12,114 bases of DNA from positions 1 to 12,114 of the forward strand of contig JAPPKT010000129.1 of the NCBI GenBank assembly GCA_028819675.1, given 5' to 3'. Position numbers and translations under genes: made by a program. This DNA is from Caldilineaceae bacterium. Lineage in GTDB: Bacteria > Chloroflexota > Anaerolineae > Caldilineales > Caldilineaceae. Position 1 is the stretch's first letter. Each line of letters starts with the position of its first letter. The notes below the pieces were generated by a model, which saw only the letters and a program-made list of their open reading frames with translations, did not search any database and had not been told where the DNA came from. Below, one piece after another: positions 7,474 through 12,114 of this stretch.

Positions 7474-10400
7474 ATGTTTCCTACTCGCCAATTGGTCCTG
7501 ACCGTATTGGCCTGCGTCTCTTTTGCCTTGGCCGGGTATGGCTCCGGCACATTCCTCCGACAGGAGACGGCCGTCGCTTATGTCGCCCGCTCCGCGATCG
7601 CAGCCGGCGCTGAGGCCGAGAAGGTGGGCTCCGACACGCTGCCGCCTCAACCTGCCGTACCGATGTTGTCGATCCACAATCCGCTGGTGATTCCGATTGG
7701 AGATACGCCGGCCGTTTCAGGCGGACCGTTTCGAGACTGGCCGGCTGTCGAAGACGAGAGGCGCGGCCTGAGAGTATACCATCCTCAAGGTTGGCAATTC
7801 GCCGTCTCCAAAGAGGAACTCGCCTCTCTGCTGTCTCAGATGGGCGACTCGGCCACCGCCCAAGCGGTGCTCGCACGTCAAGCTGCGCACATCGAAGCCC
7901 TAACCCCGGCAGGGCAGGAGGAACAGTTCGTTGGATTGGGCTTCCAGTTCGCGCCGGACGCTCCCCCATCCTACGTCAATCGCTTTGACCTCCGTGCAAT
8001 ACCGGCGGCAGGTCGGACGCTGGAGCAGTATGCGCTGCAAGCAGCTGCGCAGCTGGAAGATTCGGATGTCGAGACATTAGGGAGCGTCAAAGTAGGTCCG
8101 GGTCTGCGGCCCTGGGGCGAGGAGGTCGCATCGCTCCGCTACCGTAACGGAGGCTCCGTCGTCGAAGAGGGCAAAACCGTCACCCGACCAGGCAAGGAGG
8201 TGGTTGGCTGGCAGGTGGTTCTGCTTTCCCCGGACGGTGGGACCTTCCTATTGATTACTTTCGACGTGTGGGGGGATGATTTTAATGGCTGGCTGGAGCC
8301 GTTTCTGCGCGACATCGTGCGGCGGGTCCAGTGGCTGGACTATCCCGCGTACGACCCACCTCCCGGTCCCACAGTAACAAGCACTCGCACCATGTATGTG
8401 CGCGAGGGCCCGGCAATCGACCGACCCATCGTGGGCACGGTCGCGGCTGGAGATCAGTACGCTGTGGTCAGCACCAACGCTGCCGGCGACTGGTGGCAGA
8501 TCGAATACGAAGGACAACTTGCGTGGGTCTTTGGCGGGTTTGTGACGCCGTCCGCCGGTGCGGAGGATGCGCCGAAGGCGGATTCGACGGGCTGGCTGAC
8601 CCATGACGATATTGCACGCGGCCTGTCGCTGTCCTATCCGTCGGGATGGCACTATTTCGACCCGGGGCGCCCCTCGCAGGTCGACCTGTCGCTCTTTTCG
8701 GTCGCGGTCAAAGGCCGCGATGGGGAGAAGCTCGACGTAACGGAGATGAGTGCCATGGTGTCGGCGATGAGTGTGCGCCGCGACGATGCCGTGATCGGGC
8801 TTGGGCTTCAGTCGGGACCGGCGGACAGTGCGTCGAGCAACTTCATGCTGGTCTTCTCTGTCGCGGCTGAAGGGATGACGTTGGAGCGCTATGCGCAAGT
8901 GGCTGCCGAGCACGCGTACGGTATCCAGCCCGCCAGCGTCGCGCTGGTGCGGGGTCTCAGACCTTTGGGCGAAGAGATCGTATCCATCCGCTACCGCGAA
9001 AATGCGACGGCAAGTGATGTATGGCAGGTTGTACTGCTTTCACCGGACGAAAAGAGGCTTCTCGTCCTTGGCTTCAGCGTTCACAGCAAGGAGTTCGCAG
9101 CACTGCAACCGATACTTCGTGAAATCGTACAAAGCGTACGCTGGGCCGGTGTGGAGTCCCTTTCTTCGACCCGGCCCGCGGTACCAATGTTGTCGATTCA
9201 CAACCCGCTGGTGATTCCGGTCGGGGATACGCCGGCGGCCTCAGGAGGATCGTTTCAGGACTGGCCCGCGGTCGAGGATGAGAAGCGCGGACTGACAGTA
9301 TATCATCCGCAAGGATGGCTCTACGCGGCCACAAAAGAGGAGCTGTCCTCCCTTCAACCGCAGTTGGGTGATTCGGCCGCTGCCAAGTCTGTGCTCGCAC
9401 GGCAAGTTGCGCTTTTCGACTCCCTGACCCCGGCCGATCAAGAGGGTCAGGTCGTTGGATATGGCTTCCAGTACGCGCCGGACACTCCCTCGACCTACAT
9501 CAATCGCTTTACCATTCGCGCGTTACCGGTTGCGGGGCAAACGCTGGCGCAATTTGCGCTGCAGTTAGCCGCCCGCCTGGAAGAGTCTGAAGCCGAGATG
9601 TTGGAGAGCGTGAAGGTTGGACCCGGTCTGCGGCCCTGGGGCGAGGAGGCAGTATCGATCCGGTACCGTAGCGGCGACGCCGCTGTCGAACAAGGTAAGG
9701 TTGTCAAGCGGCCAGGCACGGAGGTGATCGGCTGGCAGGTGGTTCTGCTTTCGCCGGACGGTGGGTCATTTCTATTGTTCACCTTTGCAATATGGGGCGA
9801 GCAGTTCGACAGCTGGCTGGAGCCGTTGATGCGCGACATCGTGAGGCGGGTTCAGTGGCTGGACCATCCTGCCTACGAACCACCGGTCAGTCCTACGGTA
9901 ACGATCACGCGCACAATGTATGTACGCGGGGGACCGGGTACTGACCATGCCATCATCAGCACGGTCACGGAGGGGCAACAGTACCCTGCAGTCAGCACAA
10001 ATGCCGCCGGCGACTGGTGGCAGATCGAATATGAGGGGCGGCTGGCATGGGTCTACGGCGGGTATGTGACGCCGTCCGCCGATGCCGAGCGTGCGCTGCA
10101 GGCGGACCTGTCGGGCTGGCTGACGCACGACGATCTTGCCCGCGGACTGTCGCTGTCCTACCCATCGGGATGGCACTATTTCGATCCGGCGCAACCTTCG
10201 CAGGTCGACCTGTCGCTCTTTTCGTCGGCCGTCAAAGGCCGGGAAGGCGAGCGAATAGGCGTTGCGGAGATGGGCGAACTGGTGTCTGCTATGAGTATGC
10301 GCCGCGACGATGCCGTCATCGGGCTGGGCCTTCAGTCAGGGCCCACGGACAGCACGACGAGCAATTTCATGCTGGTCTTCACTGTTGCGGCTGAAGGGAC

Positions 10401-10737
10401 GACCTTGGAACGCTATGCGCAGGCGGCCGCTGAGCATGCCTACGGCATCGAGCCTGCCAGCGTTGAGTCGGCGCAGGGTCTCAGGCCGTTTAACGAAGAG
10501 GTCGTATCGATCCGCTACCGTGAGCACGCGACTGAGAGTGAAGTGTGGCAGGTTGTTCTGCCGTCCCCGGACGGAGAAAGGCTTCTTGTCCTCGCCTTTT
10601 GCGTTCACAGTGACGAGTTCGCAGCACTGCAACCGGTGCTGAACGAGATCGTCGTGCGCACACGCTGGGCTGAACAGCCTTCGAGCGGGGTGGGCCAGGT
10701 ACATTCTGCCTCACCCTACCTGCGCCTGCATTGGTGA
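7474..10737 (+). CDS. Large secreted protein: tandem [A domain - SH3 - B domain] x2, unknown function
   Basis: Exported protein of 1087 residues, probably at the cell surface or wall; function unknown. The signal segment MFPTRQLVLTVLACVSFALAG precedes Tyr22. LAGY occupies the place of a lipobox LAGC, so the protein looks like a former lipoprotein that may now be released by signal peptidase I or stay N-terminally anchored. Unit 1 holds A1 at about 86-287 (GLRVYHPQGW ... VQW), an SH3b at 305-358 (RTMYVREGP, AAGDWWQIEYEG, AWV) and B1 at 373-557 (GLSLSYPSGWHYFD ... SVRWA). Unit 2 repeats this 508 residues later: A2 594-795, SH3b 813-866, B2 881-1065, then a 22-residue tail with no anchor motif. 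B domains are shorter than A, lacking the insertion before GWQV. The SH3 domains have Ala for Gly in the usual GWV. The ATG at 7474 has only a weak Shine-Dalgarno (AAAGAG, about 10 bases away). It follows the previous gene by 68 bases and is likely in the same operon. Confidence 0.87.
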   Translation: MFPTRQLVLTVLACVSFALAGYGSGTFLRQETAVAYVARSAIAAGAEAEKVGSDTLPPQPAVPMLSIHNPLVIPIGDTPAVSGGPFRDWPAVEDERRGLRVYHPQGWQFAVSKEELASLLSQMGDSATAQAVLARQAAHIEALTPAGQEEQFVGLGFQFAPDAPPSYVNRFDLRAIPAAGRTLEQYALQAAAQLEDSDVETLGSVKVGPGLRPWGEEVASLRYRNGGSVVEEGKTVTRPGKEVVGWQVVLLSPDGGTFLLITFDVWGDDFNGWLEPFLRDIVRRVQWLDYPAYDPPPGPTVTSTRTMYVREGPAIDRPIVGTVAAGDQYAVVSTNAAGDWWQIEYEGQLAWVFGGFVTPSAGAEDAPKADSTGWLTHDDIARGLSLSYPSGWHYFDPGRPSQVDLSLFSVAVKGRDGEKLDVTEMSAMVSAMSVRRDDAVIGLGLQSGPADSASSNFMLVFSVAAEGMTLERYAQVAAEHAYGIQPASVALVRGLRPLGEEIVSIRYRENATASDVWQVVLLSPDEKRLLVLGFSVHSKEFAALQPILREIVQSVRWAGVESLSSTRPAVPMLSIHNPLVIPVGDTPAASGGSFQDWPAVEDEKRGLTVYHPQGWLYAATKEELSSLQPQLGDSAAAKSVLARQVALFDSLTPADQEGQVVGYGFQYAPDTPSTYINRFTIRALPVAGQTLAQFALQLAARLEESEAEMLESVKVGPGLRPWGEEAVSIRYRSGDAAVEQGKVVKRPGTEVIGWQVVLLSPDGGSFLLFTFAIWGEQFDSWLEPLMRDIVRRVQWLDHPAYEPPVSPTVTITRTMYVRGGPGTDHAIISTVTEGQQYPAVSTNAAGDWWQIEYEGRLAWVYGGYVTPSADAERALQADLSGWLTHDDLARGLSLSYPSGWHYFDPAQPSQVDLSLFSSAVKGREGERIGVAEMGELVSAMSMRRDDAVIGLGLQSGPTDSTTSNFMLVFTVAAEGTTLERYAQAAAEHAYGIEPASVESAQGLRPFNEEVVSIRYREHATESEVWQVVLPSPDGERLLVLAFCVHSDEFAALQPVLNEIVVRTRWAEQPSSGVGQVHSASPYLRLHW
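7651..9174 (+). repeat. In-gene tandem duplication, copy 1 (1524 bp)
   Basis: First copy of a unit starting with codons for PAVPMLSIHNPLVIP and ending just before the same block recurs at 9175. Five landmarks (PAVPML, RTMYV, GWLTHDD, the RWA near the end, and the unit boundary) are all offset by exactly 1524 bases, i.e. 508 codons with no net insertion or deletion. Copies differ at many synonymous and some replacement sites, so the duplication is not recent. Confidence 0.93.
9175..10671 (+). repeat. In-gene tandem duplication, copy 2
   Basis: Second copy of the [A - SH3 - B] unit, in register with copy 1 at a constant offset of 1524 bases. Similarity fades after the RWA codons near 10671; the remaining tail of the protein is unrelated to the copy 1 boundary. 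Well-kept blocks include VGPGLRPWGEE, GWQVVLLSPDGG, DIVRRVQWLD, AAGDWWQIEYEG, PSQVDLSLFS and RRDDAVIGLGLQSGP. Confidence 0.9.
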
Positions 10738-10778
10738 CCGGGCGTACGCTACCGCACACTATCGCTGCGGCAGTTGTT

Positions 10779-10818
10779 GGCGGCTCGGTAGTAGAGAGGG
10801 GGTCAACGAAAAGCCGCC
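10779..10818 (+). repeat. Hairpin after the large secreted protein gene
   Basis: GGCGGCT at 10779-10785 is the exact reverse complement of AGCCGCC at 10812-10818, with a 26-base loop, 41 bases after the stop codon. No T-tract follows on this strand. Its right arm is shared with the tRNA terminator stem, so the two hairpins exclude each other. It could end or stabilise the operon transcript. Confidence 0.4.
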
Positions 10819-10853
10819 CCTCCATCGCAACGCTGGGAGCGCGCGGGGGCGGC
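10809..10853 (-). terminator. Intrinsic terminator downstream of tRNA-Arg
   Basis: On the minus strand GCCGCCCC (10853-10846) pairs perfectly with GGGGCGGC (10820-10813) and is followed directly by TTTTCGTT. The loop is 25 bases and GC-rich. It lies about 50 bases past the 3' end of the tRNA gene, fitting the end of a short tRNA transcript. It stands in the convergent gap and could also hinder transcription arriving from the plus-strand operon. Confidence 0.7.
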
Positions 10854-10903
10854 ATCTGAACAGCGGTAAACCCGCTTGGCCTCAGACAGGCCGTATACGT
10901 GAG

Positions 10904-10977
10904 CACCCCGGGTAGGATTCGAACCCACGACCCTCTGATCCGAAGTCAGATGCTCTGATCCACTGAGCTACCGGGGC
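10904..10977 (-). tRNA. trnR: tRNA-Arg (anticodon UCG)
   Basis: The 74-base cloverleaf reads from 10977 down to 10904. The acceptor stem GCCCCGG pairs with CCGGGGT (one G-U at the first pair), with discriminator G. The D arm is GCTC/GAGC with a 9-base loop. The anticodon arm is TCTGA-CTTCGGA-TCAGA, so positions 34-36 are TCG, reading CGA (and CGG by wobble) as arginine. The variable loop is GGGTC, and the T arm is GTGGG-TTCGAAT-CCTAC with the invariant TTCGA. CCA is not encoded. Own promoter upstream and own terminator downstream. Confidence 0.97.
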
Positions 10978-10992
10978 AAACCAGCACTCCAA

Positions 10993-11022
10993 AGTATAGC
11001 ACGTTCGGCCCCCAATCTTCAA
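10993..11022 (-). promoter_or_regulatory. Promoter of tRNA-Arg
   Basis: On the minus strand a -35 box TTGAAG (11022-11017) is followed by an 18-base spacer and a -10 box TATACT (10998-10993). TGC immediately before the -10 makes it an extended -10 promoter. Predicted start is near 10986, about 9 bases before the mature tRNA 5' end. It lies beyond the mazG terminator, so the tRNA is an independent unit. Confidence 0.75.
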
Positions 11023-11037
11023 AGAAGGAACTGAATC

Positions 11038-11082
11038 AAAAAAGGGAGTACCGAGTGTATTGCCACGCTGGCAGGCTCTCCC
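11038..11082 (-). terminator. Intrinsic terminator of mazG
   Basis: On the minus strand GGGAG-A-GCC (11082-11074) pairs with GGT-A-CTCCC (11052-11044): 8 pairs, one of them G-U, around a single A-A mismatch. TTTTTT follows at 11043-11038. A second small stem (TGCCA-GCG-TGGCA) sits inside the loop. It starts 13 bases after the mazG stop codon. The hairpin followed by six T residues is a textbook Rho-independent terminator. Confidence 0.85.
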
Positions 11083-11095
11083 TACTTCCCCCATT

Positions 11096-12114
11096 TTACG
11101 GCGTATTCTCTGCCCGCCAGCGCCCAATGAAGGCGCGCAACGCGTCCTCCCCGTCCAGGCCGCGCACGTTTGCCAGTGCGACCAGCCGCCACAACAGAAG
11201 TCCCAGCGCCTGTTCCGCGCTGCCCTCCGGTAACAGACCCTCCAACTCAGGACTGCTCCCTGCCAGCGCAACGCGGTCGAGAAGACCGGCCTTGTCAGCC
11301 TTGGACTGCATTTCGCGCGCCTTGCGCAGCGCCGGCAATGCCGCCGGAACGGCATCCAGCGGGCCCCGCGCCGGTCTGTCCTGGGCCGCCCGCTCCTCGG
11401 CCTTGATCTCTTCCCAGCGCGTATACAGATGCTCTATATCGTCAATTTCATCTTCGCCGAAGACGTGGGGATGCCGGCGGACGAGCTTCTCGACGCTCAG
11501 CCGTACCGCGTCGGCCATCTGGAAGCGGCCCTCTTCGGTCGCGATCTGCGCAATCATCGCGATGATCCCGAGTACGTCACCCAGCTCCTCGGCGATATGC
11601 GCCTCATCCTCAGAGTCCATCGCCTCGAGCGTCTCCGCCACCTCGTCCAGCAGGAAGGACCGTGTGCTCGCCAGCGTCTGCTCCCGGTCCCATGGGCAAC
11701 CGTACGGCGCCCTCAGGTGTGCCATCACCTCCTGCAGATCAGCATAGCTGCTATGGTGCAGGGCGGGCACGTACAGGCAGGCGCCCTCGCCAACGCCGGC
11801 TGACGAAGCAAGATCTGCCAGCGGCAAAACGCGCGCAGAGCGGGTTCCATTTCCCTTCAGGTAAATAAGTTGCAGAGGATGGTCCTGAGGGTAGGCATTG
11901 CCCAGCACGGCGCCGACAGCCTGCGCAGTCGCCCCATCGGTGATTTCAAGAACCAGCGCCGGCTGCCCCAGATCGAAAGGCGGATGATGACGATCGGCCA
12001 GCCGCGCCGCGCCGATGATCTGCAGGCCCTCATGCGGGTCAATGCCCGCGATCTGCACTGCCGCTGCCGCCGCTTCGATTGGATCACATCTGGTCATGGT
12101 CGTCCGATCCTGTC
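11096..12114 (-). CDS. mazG: MazG family nucleoside triphosphate pyrophosphohydrolase (5' partial)
   Basis: House-cleaning enzyme hydrolysing (d)NTPs to monophosphate and pyrophosphate. Residues are numbered from the ATG at 12097. Residues about 1-112 (GLQIIGAARLADRHHPPF, QPALVLEITDG, YPQDHPLQLIYL, LYVPAL) match the second half of the tetrapyrrole-methylase-like domain fused to MazG in YabN-type proteins. The frame stays open past 12097 to the window edge, so that ATG is probably internal and the true start lies outside. The MazG core is clear: GCPWD at 133-137, DEVAE at 151-155, EELGD at 170-174 and HPHVFG at 209-214. DEVAE replaces the usual first Glu of EExxE by Asp, while the following ExxD is intact. 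The C-terminal repeat (about 255-330, AEQALGLLLWRLVALANVRGLDGEDALRAF) has lost the EELGD acids and looks non-catalytic. A terminator follows directly. Confidence 0.94.
   Translation of the reverse strand, partial: QDRTTMTRCDPIEAAAAAVQIAGIDPHEGLQIIGAARLADRHHPPFDLGQPALVLEITDGATAQAVGAVLGNAYPQDHPLQLIYLKGNGTRSARVLPLADLASSAGVGEGACLYVPALHHSSYADLQEVMAHLRAPYGCPWDREQTLASTRSFLLDEVAETLEAMDSEDEAHIAEELGDVLGIIAMIAQIATEEGRFQMADAVRLSVEKLVRRHPHVFGEDEIDDIEHLYTRWEEIKAEERAAQDRPARGPLDAVPAALPALRKAREMQSKADKAGLLDRVALAGSSPELEGLLPEGSAEQALGLLLWRLVALANVRGLDGEDALRAFIGRWRAENTP

Noticed and set aside
7651..10671. Large direct repeat as a mobile element or CRISPR-like array
   Set aside because: The repeat is an in-frame coding duplication of protein domains. 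There are no terminal inverted repeats, no transposase and no short repeat-spacer pattern anywhere in the window.
10752..10770. Small hairpin CCGCA/TGCGG after the last plus-strand gene
   Set aside because: Only 5 base pairs with a 9-base loop and no T-tract; expected by chance in GC-rich DNA.
10882..11355. 157-codon minus-strand frame running through the tRNA
   Set aside because: Its end (PVAQWIRASDFGSEGRGFESYPG) is the usual false translation of a tRNA gene, and the rest overlaps mazG in another frame.

Overview
This window comes from a GC-rich bacterial chromosome. A Chloroflexota member (Anaerolineae/Caldilineae-like) is my best guess. The clues are a LexA box of the GAAC-N4-GTTC type, a MazG protein carrying part of an N-terminal tetrapyrrole-methylase-like domain, and secreted proteins built from bacterial SH3 domains plus domains with a YPxGW signature. 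This assignment is inference: there is no rRNA or other marker gene to prove it.

Left part (1-1616). A GNAT acetyltransferase cut by the window edge overlaps a NUDIX hydrolase that has its own N-terminal Nudix_hydro_N-type domain. A 368-base gap follows. It holds a GC hairpin after the NUDIX stop, then a promoter (TGGACA, 17 bases, TAACAT) with a LexA operator just downstream, and a Shine-Dalgarno site for uvrA.

Centre (1617-10737). uvrA encodes a complete nucleotide-excision-repair ATPase and is the first gene of a four-gene, same-strand run. Its last 8 bases overlap the start of a lipoprotein gene (4564-5502), whose Shine-Dalgarno site lies inside uvrA. Two larger secreted-protein genes follow at 5570-7405 and 7474-10737, each after a gap of 67-68 bases. 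All three exported proteins share a ~200-residue domain (call it A), recognisable by GLxxxYPxGW near its start, GLRPxxEE(A/V)xSxRYR in the middle and GWQVxxLSPD...VQW near its end. Protein 1 is a lipoprotein with one A domain. Protein 2 has one A domain followed by four bacterial SH3 domains. Protein 3 is a gapless 508-residue tandem duplication of [A - SH3 - B], where B is a shorter relative of A. None shows an enzymatic domain I recognise. A cell-envelope binding or scaffold role is inferred. This module-shuffled family, joined to an SOS-controlled repair gene, is the most interesting content here.

Right part (10738-12114). All features are on the minus strand. mazG (nucleoside triphosphate pyrophosphohydrolase, start beyond the window) ends at a classic hairpin-plus-U terminator. 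A tRNA-Arg(UCG) gene with its own strong promoter follows, and a second hairpin-plus-U terminator lies in the convergent gap after protein 3.
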